A stretch of 45,496 bases of DNA from CAZVJA01 sp964626885 (GTDB lineage Bacteria > Planctomycetota > Planctomycetia > Planctomycetales > Planctomycetaceae), in contig CAZVJA010000017.1 of the NCBI GenBank assembly GCA_964626885.1, forward strand, positions 1-45,496. Direction: 5' to 3'. How positions within the stretch are numbered: position 1 is the stretch's first letter; the number at the start of each line of letters is the position of its first letter. Shown here in pieces: positions 7,847-15,353 of the stretch. The notes below the pieces were generated by a model, which searched no databases, had not been told where the DNA came from, and saw nothing but the letters and a program-made list of their open reading frames with translations. Position numbers and translations under genes: made by a program.

Positions 7847-7970
7847 AAGCACGAAATCCGAATGTCGAAAGAAGCCCGAAGCACGAAATCTGAACGATTT
7901 CTTCCGCGTCTGACGAACAATTTCGGGCTTTAAGATTTCGGATTTCTTTCGTCATTCGAGCTTCGTGCTT
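7847..7970. repeat. Composite inverted and direct repeat between paired genes
   Basis: The arm at 7847-7873 (beginning AAGCACGAAATCCGAA) and the arm at 7944-7970 are reverse complements at 23 of 27 positions. A second direct copy of the 16-base word (AAGCACGAAATCTGAA) occurs at 7879-7894, and the middle part also contains GCCCGAA/TTCGGGC. The unit separates the DUF1549/DUF1553 gene from its DUF1501 partner. It has no coding capacity, and resembles a miniature interspersed element. Confidence 0.65.
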
Positions 7971-8012
7971 TCTGGAACCACGGACTTCTCACAACATAAA
8001 CCGATTCGCTCA

Positions 8013-10373
8013 TCATCCGCGCATCAACACGCCATCAAGATTCAACAGCACATTCGCTACAACACTCCACGCCGCGAGATCACGAGCGTCCATCCCTTCC
8101 GGCAGCGGGCCGAGGGGTTCGGTCGCGAGTTTGGTCGCCGCCTCGGCGTTCGATTCGTAATGCTTTCGTTCACTTTGATAGAGCGTGACGAGCGCCGCGG
8201 TTTGTTCTGGTTGAGGCGGCCGGCCGAGACAGAGCCGCAACCCGTATTGCACACGTTCCTCGGGAGACGCTCCCCCTTCGCGGACAATTCGCCGAGCCAG
8301 CGCCTGCGCCGCCTCGACGTACACCGGATCGTTCAACGTCACGAACGCTTGCAATGGAGTGTTCGTGCGGAATCGTCGCACCGTGCAGATCTCCCGGCTG
8401 GGAGCATCAAATGCCGCCATCGACGGGTACGGCACCGTCCGCCGCCAGAAGGTGTACAAACCGCGGCGATAGCGATCAGCACCTTCGCTGGTCGCCCAAT
8501 TACGATCGCGCCCGTTGAAGGCCGCCTGCCACAAACCGGGGGGCTGCGGCGGATAGACCGACGGGCCGTGCATCTTCCGGCTGAGGAGGCCTGAGAGGGC
8601 GAGCGCCTTATCGCGGACCAGTTCCGCTTCGAGCCGGAACCGCGCCCCGCGCGAGAGCAACCGGTTGCGCGGATCTTTCTCCAGAAGTTCGGGGGTCACG
8701 CGCGACGTCTGTCGATACGTACGCGACATCACAATCTGCTTGAGAAGCCCCTTCATGTCCCAGCCGTGCTCCATGAACTCGACAGCCAGCCAGTCGAGGA
8801 GTTCCGGATGGCTGGGGAGCAGGCCCTGAGTGCCGAAGTCTTCTTCGGTCTCGACCAGCCCCACACCGAACAACTGCGCCCAGAAACGATTGACGGCAAC
8901 CCGCGCGGTGAGGGGATTGTCGTGGGAGACGAGCCACCTGGCGATACCGAGCCGGGTTTGCGGAGCGTCGCCTGGAAAGGGATGAAACGCGCTCGGCACT
9001 CCCGTCGTCACCGCATCGCCGGGGGTGAGGAAGTTCCCTTTCACCAACATCCGCGTGGCGCGCTGCTTGTCGGAAGAAAGTTCGCGGAGGATCGGCAGCT
9101 TCGGGATCTCGGGTTTCGATTGTTCGAGCTTCGTGATCTGCTCCTCGATCGGCTTCTTCTGTTCGGCCGACGCGAGTTTCGTTTTCAATTCCGCAATCTG
9201 CGAATTGATCCGAGAGATCTGTTCCAGAATCTCCGACGTCGGCAGGTCGATCGTCGGCGACTCGTCCGGCTGGTCGTTGTCGGCCGTCTGATTGAAGTAC
9301 GCGTAGAACTGATAGTATTCCTTCTGGCTGATCGGGTCGTACTTGTGGCTGTGGCATTTCGCGCACCCCATCGTCAGCCCCATCCAGATCTGCATCGTCG
9401 AATCAACCCGATCCTTCACCGCCGCGACGCGATACTCCTCGTCGTCGGTTCCCCCTTCGGTATTGGTCATCGTGTTGCGATGAAACGCCGTCGCGATCAG
9501 TTGCTCCTGCGTGGCTTCCGGCAAAAGATCTCCCGCCATCTGCTCGAGCGTGAACCGGTCGTACGGCAGGTTGCGGTTGAACGCGTCGATTACCCAGTCG
9601 CGGTACTGCCAGATCGAGCGGAGCGGGTCGGAACCGTAACCTTTCGAATCGGCGTATCGCGCCAGATCCAACCAGACGCGCGCCCAGCGTTCGCCGTAGG
9701 CCGTATCGGCCAAGATGCGATCGACCATCAATTCATACGCATCGGGCCGTGAATCGTTCACGAATGTGTCAATCTCCGCAAGCGTTGGCGGCAATCCGCG
9801 CAGATCGAGACTCACCCGCCGCACGAGTGCGTAGCGATCTGCCTCCGGCGACGGCGATAACCCCGCCGCTTCCAACCGCGCCAGCACGAAATGGTCGATT
9901 CCATTTGCGGGCCAGTCCGATTGCTTTACGGCGGGGAACTCCGGCCGGACCGGTTTCTCGAACGACCAATGCCGCGCGTAGGGTGCCCCCTGCTCGACCC
10001 AAGTCCGCAGCTTGGCGATCTGATCCGCGCTAAGGGCGCGCCCCGAATCAGTCGGCGGCATTTTCAGCGAGTCGTCGGTGGTGACGATTCGTTTGACGAG
10101 TTCGCTGTCGTCCGGCTTTCCGGGAACGATCGCCGTGGCATCGCTGTCGAGTTTCTTCGTGGCCGCGTCTCGTAAATCGAGCCGCAGGCCGGCTTCGCGA
10201 TGCGCCTCGTCCTGCCCGTGACAGGAGAAGCAATTCCTCGCGAGAATCGGGCGGATATCGCGGTTGAAATCGAGCGCGGATTTCGGCGCGGCGGAGAAAA
10301 TGGTCCCCGCGCACAACACGAGGGCGGTTCCGCAAACAAAGCCGCACACTGACGTACCAAATCGAGTCAACAT
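8013..10373 (-). CDS. PSCyt1-DUF1549-DUF1553 exported haem-motif protein
   Basis: The 786-residue protein has a signal peptide (about 1-28, ending FSA). PSCyt1 follows at about 33-115 with a c-type haem motif C48-F-S-C51-H52 and the phrase LKMPPTDSGRALSADQI, then DUF1549 (PSCyt2) at about 145-355 with a second haem-type motif GCAKCHSHKYDP, a charged helical linker at about 370-425 (coiled-coil-like) and DUF1553 (PSD1) at about 431-745. The family is restricted largely to planctomycetes and relatives and its role is unknown; redox function at the cell surface is inferred from the haem motifs. It is somewhat shorter than the 1112-residue paralogue at 15354 because it lacks the large insert between DUF1549 and DUF1553. 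The DUF1501 partner lies downstream. Confidence 0.95.
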   Translation of the reverse strand: MLTRFGTSVCGFVCGTALVLCAGTIFSAAPKSALDFNRDIRPILARNCFSCHGQDEAHREAGLRLDLRDAATKKLDSDATAIVPGKPDDSELVKRIVTTDDSLKMPPTDSGRALSADQIAKLRTWVEQGAPYARHWSFEKPVRPEFPAVKQSDWPANGIDHFVLARLEAAGLSPSPEADRYALVRRVSLDLRGLPPTLAEIDTFVNDSRPDAYELMVDRILADTAYGERWARVWLDLARYADSKGYGSDPLRSIWQYRDWVIDAFNRNLPYDRFTLEQMAGDLLPEATQEQLIATAFHRNTMTNTEGGTDDEEYRVAAVKDRVDSTMQIWMGLTMGCAKCHSHKYDPISQKEYYQFYAYFNQTADNDQPDESPTIDLPTSEILEQISRINSQIAELKTKLASAEQKKPIEEQITKLEQSKPEIPKLPILRELSSDKQRATRMLVKGNFLTPGDAVTTGVPSAFHPFPGDAPQTRLGIARWLVSHDNPLTARVAVNRFWAQLFGVGLVETEEDFGTQGLLPSHPELLDWLAVEFMEHGWDMKGLLKQIVMSRTYRQTSRVTPELLEKDPRNRLLSRGARFRLEAELVRDKALALSGLLSRKMHGPSVYPPQPPGLWQAAFNGRDRNWATSEGADRYRRGLYTFWRRTVPYPSMAAFDAPSREICTVRRFRTNTPLQAFVTLNDPVYVEAAQALARRIVREGGASPEERVQYGLRLCLGRPPQPEQTAALVTLYQSERKHYESNAEAATKLATEPLGPLPEGMDARDLAAWSVVANVLLNLDGVLMRG

Positions 10374-10468
10374 CCCGCCTGATCCCCCTGCCGGCGCATG
10401 TGGGAAGGACGTTTTCGCCGTGCTATCGATTGTACCACGGGAAACGAGGGCTTGCAGTCAAGCTGTCA

Positions 10469-12166
10469 TTATGACCGGCGGCGCTGCTCGTAGTAGCGGG
10501 TGAGAATCCGTACCCGTTCGACCTGATACGCCATGATGAAGCCGATGACTCCCAGGGCCGCGGCGAAGATCACCGGATAGTGGGGTGGGTCGGAGGATTC
10601 AACACGGGCGAACACCAGTGCCGCATAGGAGAGGATCGACACCACGGTCGTGAACCAGACCAGCCGTACTCGGAAGAAGAGTCCCGAGGCCGCGATCAAC
10701 AGCGGATATCCGACCAAGAGCGGTCCGACTGGTCCGCCGGTGATCGAGAACATCCACGTCAACATCAACACGTCAGCCGCGGCCCAGGCGAACCGCGTGA
10801 AGTACGCCAGCGATTCCCGGTGGAGACACTTCTGAAAGAAAAACGCAATGACCGCCCAGACCCCGAAGATTCCCATCACCTTCAGATGAAATGGAAGGCC
10901 GTCTCCGGAATACAGGTATTTGACCTGCACGATGCCTGCTGCGGCAACGAGGGCCACCCACCGCGAAGCGAGTGCTGTCTCCCGACGAGCCCATCGGCGC
11001 AGCCGCTGCCATATTCCGGTGGACCGCGCCTCGACCGGCTCTCGCGAAAGATAGCGCTCGAGATCGTCAGCCAGCGCCGCCGCAGTGGAATATCGGTCGG
11101 CGGGATCTTTTTCGAGACAGCGGAGACAGATCGCCTGCAAGTCGCGCGATGCGTCCGGGTTCAACGAGCGCGGCAACGGCGGATCGCCGTCCAGCGCCCC
11201 GATCAACGCATATAAAGGATGCGAATGCCCATAAGGAGCTTGCCCCGTCAGCGCCAGATACAAAATCGCGCCGAGACTGTAGATGTCGCTCTTCGGTGAG
11301 AGATCTTCGCTGCGGCCGGCGGCTTGCTCGGGGGACATGTAGCCGGGCGTGCCGACAATCATGTAACTCGCGGTTTGGGCGTCCGCCCCCTGGAAAACTT
11401 TCGCGAGTCCGAAGTCGGTGACGCAGGGGTTTCCTTCAGAGTCGAGCAGGATGTTCGACGGCTTGAGATCGCGGTGAATAATGCCATGCTCGTGAAGATA
11501 ATGCACCGCGCGCGCGACGGACGAAAGAATGCGAGCCGTCTCGCGCGGATCGGCCGGACCTGTTCGCAGGCGGTCGGCCAGGCTCGGACCTTCCACGCAA
11601 TCCATGGCGAAGTAATGCTGGCCGTGGACCTCGCCGACTTCATGAATGCCGACAATGTTCGGATGCCGCAGCCGCCCGGCGGCCCGGGCCTCGGCATAGA
11701 ACCGCTGGACTTCTTCCTCGCCGGCCAGATGGTTCGAAAGGATCATTTTGAGCGCGACGACACGGTCGAGGTCCGTCTGCCGCGCGCGGTAGACGACCCC
11801 CATCCCGCCGCGGCCGAGCTCTCCCAACAGTTCGAACTTGCCGAAGATCTGCGGCTTCGATGGGGCCGCTCCTGCCGATGGTTTTCGTGAAGGTTCCGCG
11901 CGAACCGTTTCGGTCTCGTCTTCGTTGTCGGTTTCTTGTGTCGGAGGTTGCACCCGTTCAATGGCGTCGGGCGGGGCAAGGCTGTCGAGCGATTCGAGGC
12001 AGGCGAGCAGTCGCCCCAGTTCCGGATGGCGGGCGAGCAATAGACTGCGGGAAGGGATATCGGCGTCGTGCAACAGATCGACATACCGGTCGAGCAGGGC
12101 AAAGAGCCGCTGTTCGTCGTCTGACGGCAGTTCGTAATCGGTGGGGGGTGGACCAGAGGATGTCAT
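10469..12166 (-). CDS. Ser/Thr protein kinase with C-terminal membrane domain
   Basis: A Hanks-type kinase domain spans residues about 111-370: glycine loop GELGRGGMG (116-124), Lys140, HRDLKPSN with Asp233 and Asn238, DFG at 251-253 and a GTPGYMSPE block near 272-280. All catalytic residues are present. The N-terminal 105 residues are acidic and probably flexible. The C-terminal part (about 400-550) has five or six hydrophobic segments and only short extracellular loops, so it senses either a membrane cue or none; no PASTA, WD40 or TPR sensor is seen. The start codon overlaps the stop of the sigma factor gene by four bases (ATGA), so the two are translated from one transcript and probably work together, the kinase acting on the sigma factor or its pathway. 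Confidence 0.95.
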   Translation of the reverse strand: MTSSGPPPTDYELPSDDEQRLFALLDRYVDLLHDADIPSRSLLLARHPELGRLLACLESLDSLAPPDAIERVQPPTQETDNEDETETVRAEPSRKPSAGAAPSKPQIFGKFELLGELGRGGMGVVYRARQTDLDRVVALKMILSNHLAGEEEVQRFYAEARAAGRLRHPNIVGIHEVGEVHGQHYFAMDCVEGPSLADRLRTGPADPRETARILSSVARAVHYLHEHGIIHRDLKPSNILLDSEGNPCVTDFGLAKVFQGADAQTASYMIVGTPGYMSPEQAAGRSEDLSPKSDIYSLGAILYLALTGQAPYGHSHPLYALIGALDGDPPLPRSLNPDASRDLQAICLRCLEKDPADRYSTAAALADDLERYLSREPVEARSTGIWQRLRRWARRETALASRWVALVAAAGIVQVKYLYSGDGLPFHLKVMGIFGVWAVIAFFFQKCLHRESLAYFTRFAWAAADVLMLTWMFSITGGPVGPLLVGYPLLIAASGLFFRVRLVWFTTVVSILSYAALVFARVESSDPPHYPVIFAAALGVIGFIMAYQVERVRILTRYYEQRRRS

Positions 12167-12774
12167 TGGGCGAGGGTTTCCTCCAGCTTGCGGAGTGCTC
12201 GCATCCAGAGCATCTGGGTGGCGGGGCGGCTGCGTCCCATCCGGCGGGCAACCTCATCAAAAGGGAGCCGCTGGAGGTTCCGCAGTTGGATGACATCCTG
12301 GTAGTCCTGCGGCAGTCGGGCGACGGCGTTGGCGACCTCGATCTCCCGTTCGCGGCGGAGCACGATTTCACTGGGGGATTCCCCGGGATCGCTCGGCTCG
12401 CGGACGAATCGCCGGGAGTCATCCCCCTGCTGGGGATCGAAGGGCAATTCCCGACGACGGGGCCGCTCGGCGGTTCCACGGTACCGACGGACGTAGTCTG
12501 CGGCATTATGGCTCAAGATCATTCTTAGCCAGGCGAGCCACTCAGCGTCGGTTGTTCCCCGAAAATTCGCCATCCCCCGATGGGCTTCCAGGAGGGTCTG
12601 CTGGACGAGGTCGGAGGCATCGACTTTCGACCTGATCCAACTTTCCACCTGCGCCCGGGCCACGACCGCCACATACGCCCGGCACTTGGCGAACAGTTCG
12701 TCCTGAGCAGCCGAATCGCCGGCGCGGGCACGCCGGAGCAGTTCGACGAGTTCCGAGCTTTGACCGTCTGTCAT
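12163..12774 (-). CDS. ECF-type RNA polymerase sigma factor
   Basis: The 203-residue protein starts at the ATG at 12774, preceded by AAAGGAAA; the longer open frame runs through non-coding sequence. Region 2 lies at about residues 15-105 (DASDLVQQTLLEAH ... NAADYVRRYRG), for promoter -10 recognition and core binding, and region 4 at about 145-203 (ARLPQDYQDVIQLRNLQ, then a helix-turn-helix ending RALRKLEETLAQ), for -35 recognition. The two regions are joined by an Arg- and Pro-rich linker. No anti-sigma factor gene is adjacent; the overlapping kinase gene downstream suggests control by phosphorylation, as proposed for the planctomycete sigma factors that are encoded next to kinases. Targets are unknown. 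Confidence 0.95.
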   Translation of the reverse strand: MTDGQSSELVELLRRARAGDSAAQDELFAKCRAYVAVVARAQVESWIRSKVDASDLVQQTLLEAHRGMANFRGTTDAEWLAWLRMILSHNAADYVRRYRGTAERPRRRELPFDPQQGDDSRRFVREPSDPGESPSEIVLRREREIEVANAVARLPQDYQDVIQLRNLQRLPFDEVARRMGRSRPATQMLWMRALRKLEETLAQ

Positions 12775-13165
12775 CGAGAGCAGGTTTCCTTTGGAACTCC
12801 ATTCTAGCGAAGTGTTGTGGCAGTTGGGTGGTTCAAAGTCAGCAAAGGCTGATCGTCCAACGAAGACATGTATTGCCCGCGAACGGAACCGGATCCCAAG
12901 CGACGGGTGTTTCCCCTGAGATACTTCAACGTTAGTTGTCAATAAGATCCGGCTCAACAGGAGAAAAAAGTGACAAAATGTCGGAATGGGGGATTTGCGA
13001 CATATGGGGGCATTTTCTAGGTATTGTGGGTTCCCGCGACTTGACCGCCGGTTTTTGAACGCACGACAATAGCCCCAACTTGGATGTTGGCAGCCGGGCC
13101 CGGTCTTCCGCGCGCCGTTCCGGCAAGGATTCCCCAGCGTGGTAAGGACGTAAGGGAGACAAAAC
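12775..13165. other. Divergent intergenic region of sigma factor and exported protein
   Basis: These 391 bases separate the sigma factor gene (left) from the gene at 13166 (right) and must carry both promoters. A candidate rightward promoter is listed separately at 13041-13070. For the leftward sigma factor I see only the ribosome binding site AAAGGAAA about 10 bases before its start codon. No repeat longer than about 10 bases and no RNA gene are visible. Confidence 0.55.
13041..13070 (+). promoter_or_regulatory. Candidate promoter of the 13166 gene
   Basis: TTGACC (13041-13046) and GACAAT (13065-13070) are 18 bases apart, resembling a -35/-10 pair. Transcription would begin near 13077 and leave a leader of about 90 bases containing the palindrome CCGGGCCCGG (around 13094-13103). 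The -10 is a weak match, so this is tentative. Confidence 0.35.
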
Positions 13166-13684
13166 GTGTCACTTGGAATTGCACTGCTGTTGTTGGCGCC
13201 GATGGCGCCTGTGGAAGCAACCACTCCAACAGCGGCGACCGCGCCGGCGGCTCAGGCTGCCCCCGGCGACGACCACTACGCGAGCTATACGGAGGCCTAT
13301 CGGGCGGCACAGAAGGCAAAACGCCCCATGATCGTGATCCTGAACCCGCCAAAGGAAGGCGCGGTCAGCCTGGTTTCGCTGGAAGACGTTCGCAAAACCA
13401 AGATGCGCCGGGAACTCCTGGGGCATTACGTGGTCGCGGTCGTCGACACCAGCACCCCCCATGGCAAGAAGGTTCACGAGGTCTTCGGTAAACCGCAGCT
13501 TCCCCGCGTGGTGGTCATCGACAGCCAGCAGGAGATGCAGGTCTATCGGACCAGCGAAGCCCTGTATGGCCAGATGTGGGATAAGATCCTGGAAGTCTTC
13601 CAGGAGGCCAAGCCGACGACCCGCATGCCCTCCCCCTCGTACTGCCCCACCTGCCAGCAGTACCAGAGCCAGTACCAGTATTAG
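13166..13684 (+). CDS. Exported thioredoxin-fold-like protein of unknown function
   Basis: The start is a GTG at 13166 with AAGGGAGA at 13152-13159 in front. The 172-residue product has a signal peptide of about 20 residues, an Ala/Pro/Thr-rich linker to about residue 34, and a compact domain (about 36-150) whose order of strands and helices (YTEAYRAAQKAKRPMIVIL ... YVVAVVDTS ... LPRVVVIDS) resembles the thioredoxin fold. The usual CxxC active site is absent at the end of the first strand, where NPP stands instead. A CPTC pair appears only near the C-terminus, before a Gln/Tyr-rich tail. The role could be structural or redox; no partner is obvious. It diverges from the sigma factor gene. Confidence 0.75.
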   Translation: MSLGIALLLLAPMAPVEATTPTAATAPAAQAAPGDDHYASYTEAYRAAQKAKRPMIVILNPPKEGAVSLVSLEDVRKTKMRRELLGHYVVAVVDTSTPHGKKVHEVFGKPQLPRVVVIDSQQEMQVYRTSEALYGQMWDKILEVFQEAKPTTRMPSPSYCPTCQQYQSQYQY

Positions 13685-13754
13685 GTTCGGTTCTGAGAGC
13701 AAAACCGACCGGGGGCTAGGGTTCCTTCCTCCCCCGACGGCCAGTGATAGCCTT

Positions 13755-13794
13755 CGGCGGCGATGTGGCCCTTCGACGGGTGGCATCGCCGCCG
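13755..13794. terminator. Strong hairpin between convergent genes
   Basis: CGGCGGCGATG (13755-13765) and CATCGCCGCCG (13784-13794) are perfectly complementary over 11 bases, with further pairing inside (GCCC/GGG). The hairpin lies 70 bases after the stop of the 13166 gene and 23 bases beyond the stop of the DUF1501 gene coming from the other side, so it fits a bidirectional terminator. A clear T-run is absent on both sides. Confidence 0.55.
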
Positions 13795-13817
13795 TTCTCA
13801 TTGGGGAACCGATGTTC

Positions 13818-15305
13818 TCAGACCAGCAGCGGGTCGAGCACCCGTCCATGAACGTCGGTCAGGCTCACGTCGCGGCCGCCGAACCGGAACGTCAGCTGCT
13901 TGTGGTTGATGCCGAGCAGGTGCAGGATCGTGGCGTGGATGTCGTGAATCTCGCATCCATTCTCCACAACTGTATTGCCGAAATCATCGGTCTGTCCGAA
14001 AGCCATCCCTCCGCGGAACCCCCCGCCCGCCAGGAAGATGCTGTAGCCGTTGACATGATGGTCCCGGCCGCAGGTGGAGGAGATTGCCGGGGTGTGCGGC
14101 GTGCGTCCCATTTCCCCCGCCCAGACGACGATCGTTTCGTCGAGCAGCCCCCGCTGCTTAAGATCCCGAATGAGGGCCGCCACCGCCTGATCGGTGATTA
14201 AGGCGTTTTCGGAGTGGTGCTTGACCAGTTGCCCATGCTGGTCCCAGGGGGAATTGTTCAGGTGGGTCAGCGGGCAGGTGATTTCGACGAACCGCACCCC
14301 CGCCTCGACCAGCCGCCGAGCCCGCAGGCATTGCAGGCTATAGTACTTCTTGTGATCGCTCCCTTCGTCGAGGCCATACAGCCGGCGAATATGCTCCGGC
14401 TCATTATTGATGGAGGCGACTTCCGGAACGGCCGTCTGCATGCGATAGGCTGTTTCATAGTTGCGGATGGCCGACTCGATGCGGTCATGTTCCGGTCCGG
14501 ATGACGCGAAGCCGGCGTCCTGAGCCCGCAACAGGTCGAGCTTGCGGCGCTGAATCGCGGCGAGATCAGAGGGGTTGATGTTGTCGATCGTCTCCCCCTT
14601 GGCCCGCAGGAGTGTCGCGCTGTGCGTGGCCGGCAGGAACGCGCTCGAAAAGTTCTCCAGCCCGCCGTTGGGAATCCAGTCATTGTTCAACAGCACGTAA
14701 CCCGGAAGGTTGTCGTTCTCGCTCCCCAATCCGTACGAGACCCACGAGCCGAGACTCGGTGCCAAACCGGTCACCCGACCGGTGTGCAAGAGCAGGTTCT
14801 GCTGGCCGTGCAGCGGCTGCCGGCCGACGAGCGACCGCACCACGCACAGGTCATCCGCCAGTTCCGCGATGTGGGGCAACAAATCGCTCACCCATAGGCC
14901 GCTGTCGCCCCGTTGGCGAAACCGCCACGGGCTACCGAACCAGACCCGGCCCGCGGCGCTTTGCGACAGTTTCGAAACCGCGCCGTCGCCGATCGCTTGT
15001 CCCTCCCGTTCCTTCAACACCGGTTTGTAATCGAACGTATCCACATGGCTTGGACCGCCGTCCATGAAGCAGAAGATGACGTTCTTCGCGCGGGGGGCGA
15101 AATGCGGCTCCGCAACAGGCGTTTCGGACGAATTGGCCGAGGCTGCGTTCGCGCGGCGCGACATCAAACCGGCCAATGCCAGCCAGCCGAAGCCGTTGCG
15201 CGCGGTTCTCAGGAATTCGCGCCGGGATCGCGCGCCCGGGATGAAGCCGGGACATCGGCCCGTTTCATCGGTGATGAAGTTGTCGGAATACGGCTGTAAT
15301 CTCAT
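13818..15305 (-). CDS. DUF1501 protein, Tat-exported (second copy)
   Basis: The 495-residue protein starts at ATG 15305 with AGGGAACGGAAA in front. A Tat motif SRREFLRTARN stands at about residues 27-37, followed by a hydrophobic stretch and SRRANAAS. The alkaline-phosphatase-like DUF1501 core shows CFMDGGPSHVDTFDYKP near residue 80, VVWAGEMGRTPHTP, and GRDHHVNGYSIFLAGGG. These are the same three blocks as in the paralogue at 6322, with which it shares length and layout. It lies 48 bases downstream of the DUF1549/DUF1553 gene and is probably cotranscribed. It contains an additional cysteine- and histidine-bearing stretch (FVEITCPLTHLNNSPWDQHG) typical of this subgroup. Substrate unknown. Confidence 0.94.
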   Translation of the reverse strand: MRLQPYSDNFITDETGRCPGFIPGARSRREFLRTARNGFGWLALAGLMSRRANAASANSSETPVAEPHFAPRAKNVIFCFMDGGPSHVDTFDYKPVLKEREGQAIGDGAVSKLSQSAAGRVWFGSPWRFRQRGDSGLWVSDLLPHIAELADDLCVVRSLVGRQPLHGQQNLLLHTGRVTGLAPSLGSWVSYGLGSENDNLPGYVLLNNDWIPNGGLENFSSAFLPATHSATLLRAKGETIDNINPSDLAAIQRRKLDLLRAQDAGFASSGPEHDRIESAIRNYETAYRMQTAVPEVASINNEPEHIRRLYGLDEGSDHKKYYSLQCLRARRLVEAGVRFVEITCPLTHLNNSPWDQHGQLVKHHSENALITDQAVAALIRDLKQRGLLDETIVVWAGEMGRTPHTPAISSTCGRDHHVNGYSIFLAGGGFRGGMAFGQTDDFGNTVVENGCEIHDIHATILHLLGINHKQLTFRFGGRDVSLTDVHGRVLDPLLV

Positions 15306-15314
15306 TTTCCGTTC

Positions 15315-15342
15315 CCTGATTCCTGACCCCTGAATCCTATCC
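15315..15342. repeat. Tandem heptamers between DUF1549/DUF1553 and DUF1501 genes
   Basis: Four heptamers stand head to tail: CCTGATT, CCTGACC, CCTGAAT and CCTATCC. They fill most of the 48-base gap between the two cotranscribed genes. Short intergenic heptamer runs of this style look like a product of slippage or an interspersed element. Confidence 0.5.
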
Positions 15343-15353
15343 CCATTAGGGTC

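Noticed and set aside
8766..9752. A 328-codon open frame opposite the DUF1549/DUF1553 gene at 8013
   Set aside because: Antisense to a strong family match; composition is dominated by Arg and Val with no motif.
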